Source of the DNA: Sporosarcina sp. FSL K6-2383
Lineage (GTDB): Bacteria; Bacillota; Bacilli; Bacillales_A; Planococcaceae
Direction: 5' to 3'
DNA: 64,000 nt
NCBI RefSeq assembly: GCF_038618305.1
Contig: NZ_CP152017.1
Span: forward strand, 2,333,501 to 2,397,500
The position numbers were made by a program, and so were the translations under genes. The notes under the pieces are model-generated. The model ran no database searches, was not told where the DNA came from, and saw only the letters and a program-made list of their open reading frames with translations. This document shows, piece after piece, positions 55,680 to 63,822 of this stretch. Numbering within the stretch: the first letter of the stretch is position 1; each line of letters opens with the position of its first letter.

Positions 55680-56609
55680 TCAACAGAAAATCCGATCAAT
55701 TTCAATGATCTCTTTTTCCGTTAACTGAACGTCCAATGTTTTCAAGTTATTCGCTATTTGATCCGCTTGTTTTGCACCAGGAATAATAACATCAATACAG
55801 TCACGTGTTAACAACCACGCGAGAACAACTTGAGCCATGTCCACCTTCTTTTCCTTTACAATCGTACGTAATTGTTCGACCTTTTCTAGATTTTGTACAA
55901 ATGCATCTCCCTTTATATGTGGCAATCTTGCACGAAAGTCATTAAAGACCATGTCCCTTTGATATTTTCCAGTTAACAAGCCCGATGCTAATGGGTAAAA
56001 GGGAACAAAGGAAATGTGCTGTTCTTTTGCATAGGGTAATAATTCCTTCTCGGCATCCCTTTTTAATAAGTTGTACTCGCCTTGATAAACATCCACATTT
56101 CCATCTTTATTAGCTTCTTTTAATTGCCCGATGGAGAAATTAGATACACCAATCGCTCTGATTTTCCCCTCTTCCTTCAATCGTTTCAAAGCACCGACCG
56201 CTTCATCTTTTGGTGTGTTTTCATCGGGAAAATGAATATAGAATAAATCGATGTAATCCGTCTGTAATCGCTTTAAACTTCCTTCAACCGATTGTCGCAA
56301 AAATGCAGGTGAATTGTCAAACACAGTTCCAGTATCCGTGATTTTATGGGCACCCTTTGTCGCTAAGATAAGTTCATTTCGCATGCCCGTTTCTTTGATC
56401 ACTTCCCCAACTAATTGTTCAGAGCGCTCGGGTCCATAAATATAAGCCGTATCTAAAAAATTGATGCCACTTTTTAACGCCTTTCTGATTAGCTCTTTTC
56501 CTGCATCTTCATCGAGATCCGGATAAAGATTATGTCCACCAACAGTATTTGTCCCAAGCCCAATCGAATTTACATGAAGTCCTGTTTTACCAATTTGAGT
56601 TTTTCGCAT
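55680..56609 (-). CDS. Aldo/keto reductase
   Basis: A 309-residue TIM-barrel NAD(P)H oxidoreductase. The tetrad is visible: Asp and Tyr in NFLDTAYIYGPERSE, Lys in ELILATKGAHK and His in IDLFYIHFPD. IGVSNFSIGQLKEA and IDVIIPGAKQADQIANNL are family blocks for the barrel and cofactor site. The ATG at 56609 has AAGGAGGACATAAGG in front. It follows the lyase gene by 42 bases in the same direction, so the two are probably co-transcribed. Confidence 0.9.
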   Translation of the reverse strand: MRKTQIGKTGLHVNSIGLGTNTVGGHNLYPDLDEDAGKELIRKALKSGINFLDTAYIYGPERSEQLVGEVIKETGMRNELILATKGAHKITDTGTVFDNSPAFLRQSVEGSLKRLQTDYIDLFYIHFPDENTPKDEAVGALKRLKEEGKIRAIGVSNFSIGQLKEANKDGNVDVYQGEYNLLKRDAEKELLPYAKEQHISFVPFYPLASGLLTGKYQRDMVFNDFRARLPHIKGDAFVQNLEKVEQLRTIVKEKKVDMAQVVLAWLLTRDCIDVIIPGAKQADQIANNLKTLDVQLTEKEIIEIDRIFC

Positions 56610-56651
56610 CCTTATGTCCTCCTTACAACATTTTTTTCGCAACTTTTTCAA

Positions 56652-57599
56652 TTATCCTAACTTCTCCTGTGATTCTGTTTTTATATGCAGTTGTGAATTC
56701 GGTCCTGCTTGAAGCATATAACTCCCTCCATCATGGCCAAGTTTTTGTTTCACGTCTTTTGCAACATTTATAACCGAATCAACGTCTATTCCCGTCTCGA
56801 TACCCATTTCATAGAGGGCATGAACAAGATCTTCCGTGGCAATGTTACCCGTAGCTCCTGGTGCATACGGGCAGCCTCCTAGTCCAGCAATCGAACTATC
56901 GAAGAGGGTAATTCCTTGCTGCAAGGCAGCCACAACATTTGCCAAAGCCATCCCGCGGGTATTATGCAAATGCATGGAGAAAGTCATTTTCGAATAGCGG
57001 TCTTTTAACTCACCAAGCATGCTATAAACTTGATTGGGATTTGCCCTCCCACTTGAATCAGCTAACGATACTTCAGTAATTCCCATTTCACTATAGCGTT
57101 GAACGATTTCAGCGATCCGACTAAATGGAACTTTCCCTTCAAATGGACAACCAAAAGCAACTGCAATGGATCCACCAACACCTACGCCTCTTTTTTCTGC
57201 CAAATCAATGATCGGTTCTAATTTGTTCAATGCGTCCTCAGTTGTCCTATTTGCATTTGAAATGCTGTGAGAGTCAGTTGCAGACAACATGAGTTTTAAC
57301 TTCGTAATACCTACATCAATAGCTCGTTCCGCACCCCTAATATTTGGTACTAATGCGCGAAACTTTATACCTGTTAAGTCTTGCGTATTTCTTACAACTT
57401 CTTCAGCATCTTTCAACTGTGGAATAGCTCTTGGGTGAACAAAAGACGTAATTTCCATTGATTGAACACCAGTCTTCGCAAGCTCCTTTATGATACGAAT
57501 CTTCTGTTCAGTCGGAATCCACACTGTTTCAGCTTGGAACCCATCTCTCGGACCCACTTCACAAATGATTACTTTCGAAGGCAACAATAAATCTGTCAT
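56652..57599 (-). CDS. Hydroxymethylglutaryl-CoA lyase family enzyme
   Basis: A 315-residue DRE-TIM metallo-lyase. ICEVGPRDGFQAE near the N-terminus (Arg-Asp catalytic pair), SADSHS-like LMLSATDSHSISN, SIAVAFGCPFEGKV, MHLHNTRGM (metal His pair) and the mobile loop GLGGCPYAPGATGN with the catalytic Cys match HMG-CoA lyases. HMG-CoA lyase cleaves HMG-CoA to acetyl-CoA and acetoacetate in Leu breakdown, but relatives cleave other 3-hydroxy-3-alkyl acyl-CoAs. No methylcrotonyl-CoA carboxylase is nearby. Confidence 0.88.
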   Translation of the reverse strand: MTDLLLPSKVIICEVGPRDGFQAETVWIPTEQKIRIIKELAKTGVQSMEITSFVHPRAIPQLKDAEEVVRNTQDLTGIKFRALVPNIRGAERAIDVGITKLKLMLSATDSHSISNANRTTEDALNKLEPIIDLAEKRGVGVGGSIAVAFGCPFEGKVPFSRIAEIVQRYSEMGITEVSLADSSGRANPNQVYSMLGELKDRYSKMTFSMHLHNTRGMALANVVAALQQGITLFDSSIAGLGGCPYAPGATGNIATEDLVHALYEMGIETGIDVDSVINVAKDVKQKLGHDGGSYMLQAGPNSQLHIKTESQEKLG

Positions 57600-58005
57600 T
57601 TAAATAACCTCTCTTTCAATTCAGTCATTTCTACGATTAAAGATCTAATTTGTATAAATTTCTCTCAATAATTTTTAAGCTTTACCTAACGACGGACTAC
57701 TGGCTAGCCCACTTTTACAATAGCATACGAAATAAAATGAGTATAGTCAAGATCAAAAGATTCCCTATCTTCAGCTAAGTCTACTTATTATAATAAGAAA
57801 TACATATGTGCAAATAGCACGGAGATAGACTTAACTGTATACATGTGCTATTCTGATAATTATAATCATTTTTCTTAATAGATCGATCTAGTAAAAAGTG
57901 ATAAACTTTTAAGTGTCTACAAAGTACAATGCTTTTTACGATTCACGAAAGTAGCTACTTCCGAAATTTCAAAACCCATTTTACGGGGAAATTAATTGTT
58001 AGAAG
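57600..58005. other. Divergent intergenic region with a palindromic operator
   Basis: 405 bp between the lyase gene (minus) and the LacI-type gene (plus). It holds TAGATCGATCTA (57879-57890) and a TATAAT at 57862-57867 on the plus strand; otherwise AT-rich. Confidence 0.5.
57879..57890. promoter_or_regulatory. Palindromic operator candidate TAGATCGATCTA
   Basis: A perfect 12-bp palindrome with central CG, the general form of LacI/GalR operators, 12 bases after a TATAAT and 115 bases before the LacI-type gene. An 11/12 copy lies at 63541-63552. Confidence 0.55.
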
Positions 58006-59031
58006 GTGATCAAAATAGAACCCTCAAAAAAGAATCGAGTTACATTACTACAGGTTGCGGAACACGCGGGTGTTTCACGGTCTACAGCTTCACTCATTGT
58101 ACGCAATAGTCCTGCAATTTCTAATGCTACACGTGAAAAAGTCCTTGCTTCCATGAAAGAATTGGGCTATGTGTATGATCGTATTGCTGCAAATTTACGT
58201 TCACAGCATTCAACGACCATAGGAATCATCATCACAGATATTGCGAACACATTTTTCTCTGACTTACTGATAGGCATTAATGAAGAACTGGAGATGGGTG
58301 GATATACTGGTTTATTAGGAACCACTTTTGATTTGGTTTCCAAACAAGAACAACTCATCTCTACAATGCTTGAACATAGAGTAGGTGGAATAATCTTAGT
58401 CCCTGTTTCCGGTAGTGGACAAGATACAGTTGAACGTCTACAAAAACTTGATATTCCCGTAGTACTGGCCGTTCGAGAACTTCCAGAAAACGACTTCGAC
58501 TATGTCGGTTTCGATTATATTTTAGGCGCGGAAATGGCAGTTACTCATTTAATTGACAAAGGACATAAACGAATTGCCTTTATAGGTGGACGGGCTGAAT
58601 CCCTTACTTGGACAGAAAGAATGGAAGGGTATCATGCGATTCATAGTAAATATGGTTTGATTGTAGACGACTTACTTGTACTTCCAGGTCCCATCACAAA
58701 AAACGCAGGGGCGGAGGCTGTTCAGGAACTCATAAAGCGCTCGGGAGATAATCTGCCAACTGCAATCTTTTGCTTTAGTGATTTAGTCGCCTTCGGAGTT
58801 ATTTTAGGTTTAAGGCAAGTAGGCTTAACTCCTGGAGAGGACATCGAAGTAGTAGGTTTCGATAATGTTCCTGAATCTGAAATTGTACACCCTCCTTTAA
58901 CAACCGTTTCTTCCTTTGCCAGATTAACAGGGGCAGAAGCTGCAAGGCTCCTTCAAAAACGGCTAACAAACAGTGGGTTAAAAGCCGAAAGAATTCTTAT
59001 CGAGCCAGAACTAATCGTGCGTGACTTTTAA
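58006..59031 (+). CDS. LacI/GalR-family transcriptional regulator
   Basis: A 341-residue regulator: N-terminal HTH and hinge (VTLLQVAEHAGVSRSTASLIVRNSPAISNATREKVLASMKELG in outline), then the two-lobed periplasmic-binding-protein fold (IGIIITDIANTFFSDLLIGI, HLIDKGHKRIAFIGG, AIFCFSDLVAFGVILGLRQVG, VVGFDNVPESEIVHPPLTTV). Effector unknown. The GTG at 58006 has only AGAAG directly before it; the start is therefore uncertain, but the HTH begins at about residue 12, so any shift would be small. It could control its own gene and the dehydrogenase operon at 60.6-63.4 kb. Confidence 0.9.
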   Translation: MIKIEPSKKNRVTLLQVAEHAGVSRSTASLIVRNSPAISNATREKVLASMKELGYVYDRIAANLRSQHSTTIGIIITDIANTFFSDLLIGINEELEMGGYTGLLGTTFDLVSKQEQLISTMLEHRVGGIILVPVSGSGQDTVERLQKLDIPVVLAVRELPENDFDYVGFDYILGAEMAVTHLIDKGHKRIAFIGGRAESLTWTERMEGYHAIHSKYGLIVDDLLVLPGPITKNAGAEAVQELIKRSGDNLPTAIFCFSDLVAFGVILGLRQVGLTPGEDIEVVGFDNVPESEIVHPPLTTVSSFARLTGAEAARLLQKRLTNSGLKAERILIEPELIVRDF

Positions 59032-59204
59032 CATAATAGATGACAGCCACAGTTATTGCGAAATTTCATTGCTAAGGACCAAGACAATTCCTTTCTTAAC
59101 TTTTCATCAGTATATTTATTGGATACTCATCTTTCTATTTGTTCTACTTCGAGCATAGCTCAATAACTTAATTTGAATTATCTAAGAGAGGATAGTATTC
59201 TTCT

Positions 59205-60551
59205 ATGCGTGTATTTATTTACTCATCCCTGATTATCCTTTATATTATTTCTAGATTCACTGATTCATCACTACTTTCTCTTTCGGTTGGTGTATGTGCT
59301 TCACTTGCATTAATCCTTTCCGTTTTTTACGCCAGAGGTCTATATTTAATCTCTGGCCTTTGTTTTTTATTTATCGGTGTATTTTTATTTTACCAAAGCA
59401 AGTTACCCTGGCGTGAACTGTTTTTAAATTTTGAAACTATGCTTGGTATGCTTTCCTTATTTTTGTTTCTTCCTTTTATCAATTCGTTAATTCGCGTCGG
59501 TCGTTATGATAAAAGTTTAAGTCTATTTTTGGAACAAAGTGTAACAAATCTTAAAAAACTATATATACGTAGTTTTTTTGTCACCCATCTTCTTGGATTA
59601 TTTTTAAATATCGCCACGATTCCCTTAATAAGCAATACGTTGGATAACTCATTAAAGCAATTGCCTAAACGAACGATTGACCAGTTTAAAGCACAAAGCC
59701 TATTACGAAGCTACGCATTCTGTCTCATGTGGAGCCCTATGGAGGTTATGGTAAGTATCTCATTAGATATGACTCATACAAATTATCTGTATATTTTACC
59801 AATATTACTATTAGTCATCGTAATAGCCGTTCTTGTAGATTTACTTCTCGCATCTAAAAAATATAAACAAGAGTTGGAAGTTAACGCAAATACAAAACAA
59901 GTATCATCATTTAAAGCTCGAAAAAAAGTTCGGGAAATGATTATTTTACTTATCATCTTTATTGTATCGGTCACGTCGCTAGAACAGGTACTAAATAAAG
60001 GCTATTTGTTTTCGATCATTCTGTTGGCATTGCCCATTTCTCTAGTCTGGGCCTGTGTAATCGGTAGACCGAAAAGATATTTACAAGTGACTCTGCCGCA
60101 TTGGAAAGAACGGACAAATGGTTTATCTAATTACTTTTTTATGTTTTTAAGCGCGGGCTTCTTTGTTGCGATGTTATCCTTTTCAGGGCATCTAGACTTT
60201 TTACAAACAGCCTTTATTGCAATTTCAGAAAAAACATTGTTGTTCTATTTAATGATAGCATGTTTTTTCTTTGTTACCGCACTCATTGGATTCCATCCGT
60301 TAGTTTCAATTACCTTACTTGCGGAGCTACTCCATCCCGTACTACCTGCCGTATCTAGTATCTCGTTAACACTTGTCTTAATTGCATGCAGCATGTCTAC
60401 AATTATGTATAGTCCATATAACTTATCCTTATCAATTTTAGCTGATATCATTAAAGTCAATCCTTATAGATTAGGATTATGGAATATACCATTTGCTATT
60501 TTTTATATGCTTCTAGCCATTACTGTCGCCTATTTAATCACTTTATTTTGA
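59205..60551 (+). CDS. Polytopic membrane protein, possible transporter
   Basis: A 448-residue protein with about 11-12 hydrophobic segments and a basic cytoplasmic loop in the middle (SKKYKQELEVNANTKQVSSFKARKKVRE). Two similar halves separated by this loop and the SPMEVMVSI and STIMYSPYNLSLS re-entrant-like segments recall ion-transporter-type carriers of organic acids, but I do not recognise the family. GAGAGGATAG precedes the ATG. It follows the LacI-type gene in the same direction and may import the substrate used by the neighbouring enzymes. Confidence 0.7.
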   Translation: MRVFIYSSLIILYIISRFTDSSLLSLSVGVCASLALILSVFYARGLYLISGLCFLFIGVFLFYQSKLPWRELFLNFETMLGMLSLFLFLPFINSLIRVGRYDKSLSLFLEQSVTNLKKLYIRSFFVTHLLGLFLNIATIPLISNTLDNSLKQLPKRTIDQFKAQSLLRSYAFCLMWSPMEVMVSISLDMTHTNYLYILPILLLVIVIAVLVDLLLASKKYKQELEVNANTKQVSSFKARKKVREMIILLIIFIVSVTSLEQVLNKGYLFSIILLALPISLVWACVIGRPKRYLQVTLPHWKERTNGLSNYFFMFLSAGFFVAMLSFSGHLDFLQTAFIAISEKTLLFYLMIACFFFVTALIGFHPLVSITLLAELLHPVLPAVSSISLTLVLIACSMSTIMYSPYNLSLSILADIIKVNPYRLGLWNIPFAIFYMLLAITVAYLITLF

Positions 60552-60554
60552 TCA

Positions 60555-60596
60555 AAAAGCCGCCAATTTATTGTTAACAATAAATTGGCGGCTTTT
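60555..60596. terminator. Perfect 42-bp palindrome, bidirectional terminator
   Basis: Arms of 21 bases (AAAAGCCGCCAATTTATTGTT and its complement) meet without mismatch between convergent genes; T-runs occur on both strands. Confidence 0.88.
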
Positions 60597-60622
60597 CACT
60601 TTCAATAAGGAAGTCCTAACTA

Positions 60623-62383
60623 TTAATTTACACTTACATGATGCACTTTTTCCCCAGGTGAATAAATGTCCATGATATTCCAATGACCTGCGGTCGGTAC
60701 TGGATTATTTAACATGGCAACATCGATCACAACCGGTTTGTTTGCGGCGATTGCCTGTTCAAGCGCTGGCTTGAATTCCTCTGCTTTTTTGATTTTAATG
60801 CCCTCGATACCGTATGCGCGCGCAATCGCTGCGAAGTCAGGTGAGTACGACTCGCCGTCTTTCATGAACAATGTACCCAGCGTTGTATCGTAATGCGCTT
60901 TTTGCAGACCCGCAATCGTTCCGTACGCGGAGTTATTCATAACTACCCAGATCACCGGAATATTTTCTTCAGCCGCTGTCGCAAGCAGTGCGGGATTTTG
61001 ACCAAAGCCCCCATCCCCTACAAGAGAAACAACTACGCGATCTGGCTGTGCAATTTTCACACCAAGGGCAGCAGGTGCGCCAAAGCCCATCGTTGCGAAT
61101 CCACCCGGTGTTAAAATCGTCCCCGGCTCTAAAATATCGAATTGTTGACCGACACCATTTTTGTTCCAGCCTACATCCGTTGTAATGAAGGCATCGCGTG
61201 GCAAGACATCGCGCACATCAGCGAGAATACGCTGCGGCTGCATTGGGAAGCAGTTGTCCTCTACAAATGGTTTGTTGCTTGCTTTAAATTCTTTTTTGTT
61301 TGTGGCAATTTCTTGCTTCAATTCTTCATTCTGACGACCTTCTGGAGCGATTCTCTTCGCTACCCGATTCAAAACAGTAAGCGCTTGCTTTAAATCAGCG
61401 ACCGCACCGATTTCAACCGGATAGTTGCGACCAATTTCACTGGCTTCAATATCAATCTGAATCAATTTCGTCGTTGGGAAATCAAATGTAAATTCATTTT
61501 CCCAGGAGCTGCTGTCTGCTTCTGCAAAACGCGTGCCAAGCCCCAAAATATAGTCGGCTTCACGTGTTTTTTGATTGATAAATTCAGTTCCCCAGAAGCC
61601 CGTCATCCCTAAGACAAGTGGATTATCATCCGCAACTGCCCCTTTGCCCATCAACGAATGCGCAACTGGAAAATCAAAATGATTGACGAATTCAGCAAGT
61701 TCTTTCGCCGCATCTGCGATTAATACCCCACCGCCTGCATAGATAACTGGATTTTTTGCATCCAACAGTGTACGTATTATTTTTTCAGCCGTTACCTCAT
61801 CAATCGATGGCTTTTGAAGTGTTTTTGTATGGTGTTTTTGTCTGTCAAACAAGGCCGTGTCAATCTCCTTGGAGAAGATATCCATCGGGACAGAAACAAG
61901 AACAGGACCTGGCGTTCCACTTTCAGCCAGTTGAAACGCCTTCTCCAAAATTTCTGGGAATAGGTGGTCGCTATCTACACGCCAAGCACGTTTGACAAAT
62001 GGACGATAAATTTCATATTGTGTCGCATCCGCATGCAAGTTTATTTCTTGGTGCGGATGTTTTCCGTAGTAATGACTCGGAATATCTCCTGCGATAACGA
62101 CCATCGGTGTACAGTCCAGTGCCGCGTTAGCAACACCCGTCGCCGCATTCGTCAACCCCGGGCCAACGTGACTTAGGACAACAGCCGTTTGTTTTTTAGC
62201 ACGAGCATAGCCATCAGCCGCATGCGCTGCGACTTGTTCATGGCGAACGTTGACAAATTTAATAGAACTTTTCTCCAACTCGGAAAGAACAGCGATATTC
62301 GTATGACCACAAAGACCGAAAATATGTTCAACCCCACGATTTTCAAGGTATTTTACTAATTGACGCGAAATTAATTCTTGCAT
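60623..62383 (-). CDS. Thiamine diphosphate-dependent enzyme, acetolactate synthase-like
   Basis: A 586-residue member of the ThDP decarboxylase/synthase superfamily with the three usual domains. The catalytic Glu is in VRHEQVAAHAADGYARA, the middle domain resembles the FAD/nucleotide fold (NPVIYAGGGVLIADAAKEL), and the ThDP motif is GDGGFGQNPALLATAAEENIPVIWVVMNN. It looks like IlvB-related enzymes of uncertain substrate; a carboligase or 2-oxoacid decarboxylase function is possible. AAGGAGG, inside the end of the upstream dehydrogenase gene, precedes the ATG, with only two bases between the genes. Confidence 0.86.
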   Translation of the reverse strand: MQELISRQLVKYLENRGVEHIFGLCGHTNIAVLSELEKSSIKFVNVRHEQVAAHAADGYARAKKQTAVVLSHVGPGLTNAATGVANAALDCTPMVVIAGDIPSHYYGKHPHQEINLHADATQYEIYRPFVKRAWRVDSDHLFPEILEKAFQLAESGTPGPVLVSVPMDIFSKEIDTALFDRQKHHTKTLQKPSIDEVTAEKIIRTLLDAKNPVIYAGGGVLIADAAKELAEFVNHFDFPVAHSLMGKGAVADDNPLVLGMTGFWGTEFINQKTREADYILGLGTRFAEADSSSWENEFTFDFPTTKLIQIDIEASEIGRNYPVEIGAVADLKQALTVLNRVAKRIAPEGRQNEELKQEIATNKKEFKASNKPFVEDNCFPMQPQRILADVRDVLPRDAFITTDVGWNKNGVGQQFDILEPGTILTPGGFATMGFGAPAALGVKIAQPDRVVVSLVGDGGFGQNPALLATAAEENIPVIWVVMNNSAYGTIAGLQKAHYDTTLGTLFMKDGESYSPDFAAIARAYGIEGIKIKKAEEFKPALEQAIAANKPVVIDVAMLNNPVPTAGHWNIMDIYSPGEKVHHVSVN

Positions 62384-62385
62384 GG

Positions 62386-63381
62386 TTAAGCATCCTCCTT
62401 AAAATTCAACAGAATTTTTCCATAATTACCTGAAATGGCATCCTCATAAGCTTTTGCATAATCCGTAAAATGATAGATTTTAGAAATGATATGATCTACA
62501 TAGAAATCCTCTTTCAATAAGTATTCGATACTCTTTAGGAAATCGCCCGGTAAATTATAAATAATCGAACCAAGTAATGTAATTTCTTTTCGGACCACTT
62601 GAATGACCGGTATTGTAGCTTCTTGCGTAATACCAATTGAGATCATTGCCCCACCCGGCTTTACTAATTCGATACCCTGTTCAAAGGAAGACCTGACGCC
62701 AGCCGCTTCGATAACGACATCAAACAGTTCTCCTGTTACATCCTGTGGTAACTTTGCTTGGGTGTGGGGATAACAGCTTGTCACTTTTCCAAGCTTTTCT
62801 TGATGTATATCGATACCAGTTATATTTGCTCCAAAATAATTTACTAACGTCATGGCAAGCATGCCTTCTGTTCCACAACCAATGATTGCTACAGATGTAT
62901 CTTTTGTAATTTCCACTTTTTCTAATGCGTGAACAATTACTGCAAAAGGTTCGATCAATACGGCTCGTTCATTTGAAAGTTCCTCCGGAATAGGGATAAT
63001 GTATTTTCCCGAAATTATAAATTCTTCGGAGAAACCGCCATTCATATTAACACCCAATGATTGCTTATGTTCGCAAAGATTTGTTCTACCTTTTCGGCAA
63101 AATTCGCATTCACCACAAAATGAATTAGGCATGATAACAACCCTTTTTCCAATTTCATAGTTTACTTCTTTTCCTACTTCAAGAATCGTACCAATTAATT
63201 CATGACCGGGGAAAATCGGGTAAGTAGCATGTGCTAACTTTCCTTTATATACACTTAGATCTGATCCACAAATTCCACCATAAATTAATTTTATTTTCAC
63301 TTCATCATCTTTTAATAAAAATGTTGAGGGAAACTCTTTCAATTCCAATTCCCCCGGCTTATTTATAACTAATCCCAACAT
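62386..63381 (-). CDS. Zinc-dependent alcohol/polyol dehydrogenase (MDR family)
   Basis: A 331-residue medium-chain dehydrogenase. Catalytic zinc ligands are Cys in YGGICGSDLS, HE in FPGHELIG and Glu in LIEPFAV; the structural zinc site is CGECEFCRKGRTNLC. The Rossmann motif is IIGCGTEGMLAMTLV. It resembles threonine, sorbitol and L-idonate dehydrogenases; the substrate is not determined. The ATG at 63381 is preferred over an in-frame GTG nine bases upstream. Confidence 0.9.
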   Translation of the reverse strand: MLGLVINKPGELELKEFPSTFLLKDDEVKIKLIYGGICGSDLSVYKGKLAHATYPIFPGHELIGTILEVGKEVNYEIGKRVVIMPNSFCGECEFCRKGRTNLCEHKQSLGVNMNGGFSEEFIISGKYIIPIPEELSNERAVLIEPFAVIVHALEKVEITKDTSVAIIGCGTEGMLAMTLVNYFGANITGIDIHQEKLGKVTSCYPHTQAKLPQDVTGELFDVVIEAAGVRSSFEQGIELVKPGGAMISIGITQEATIPVIQVVRKEITLLGSIIYNLPGDFLKSIEYLLKEDFYVDHIISKIYHFTDYAKAYEDAISGNYGKILLNFKEDA

Positions 63382-63540
63382 CCTCTTCACCTACCCATCT
63401 TCTTTGTTTTGTATTTTTGCTATTCACTCAATTACTTCGCCGATCGATTACGATCATTCCGAAGAGTCTTTACATAAACATTATTATTCCCTTTACAAAC
63501 ATACTACCTATAATTCAACCATTTTTTAAGATATTTTTAT

Positions 63541-63552
63541 TAGATCGATCCA
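63541..63552. promoter_or_regulatory. Operator candidate TAGATCGATCCA
   Basis: Matches the palindrome at 57879-57890 at 11 of 12 positions. It overlaps the spacer of a weak -35-like TTGAAT on the minus strand, 160 bases before the dehydrogenase start. Confidence 0.5.
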
Positions 63553-63561
63553 ATTCAATTT

Positions 63562-63575
63562 TGAAAGCGCTACCG
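63562..63575. promoter_or_regulatory. cre-like site (CcpA or LacI-type)
   Basis: TGAAAGCGCTACCG agrees with the consensus TGWAANCGNTNWCA except at the end. It lies 10 bases from the TAGATCGATCCA motif. Confidence 0.5.
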
Positions 63576-63668
63576 TAATCGTACGATAAAACACCATTAT
63601 ACGCAAGATTCCCTCACTAATTATTTGAAGAATGCAATAGTTCTGGTTTTATCATTTGTAATTATAAG

Positions 63669-63700
63669 AAAACCAGGCGAAAATCATGCCCGGCTTTTTT
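63669..63700 (-). terminator. Terminator of the aldehyde dehydrogenase gene
   Basis: Minus strand AAGCCGGGC pairs with GCCTGGTT around ATGATTTTC, then T-rich sequence. It lies about 120 bases after the stop codon at 63823. Confidence 0.65.
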
Positions 63701-63822
63701 GAATAGAGAACTTCCGACACTTCGTTCGCTTTTAAGCTATTTACTTTTAAAATCTCTGTCCGATTTTTTACCGGTCTAAAAATATATCAAAAAATCTGTG
63801 CTAGAATAAATGTCTTCAATTA

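Larger units (their letters stand above)
63382..63822. other. Intergenic control region upstream of the dehydrogenase operon
   Basis: 440 bp with the operator-like TAGATCGATCCA, a cre-like site and the terminator of the upstream aldehyde dehydrogenase gene; otherwise AT-rich. Confidence 0.5.
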
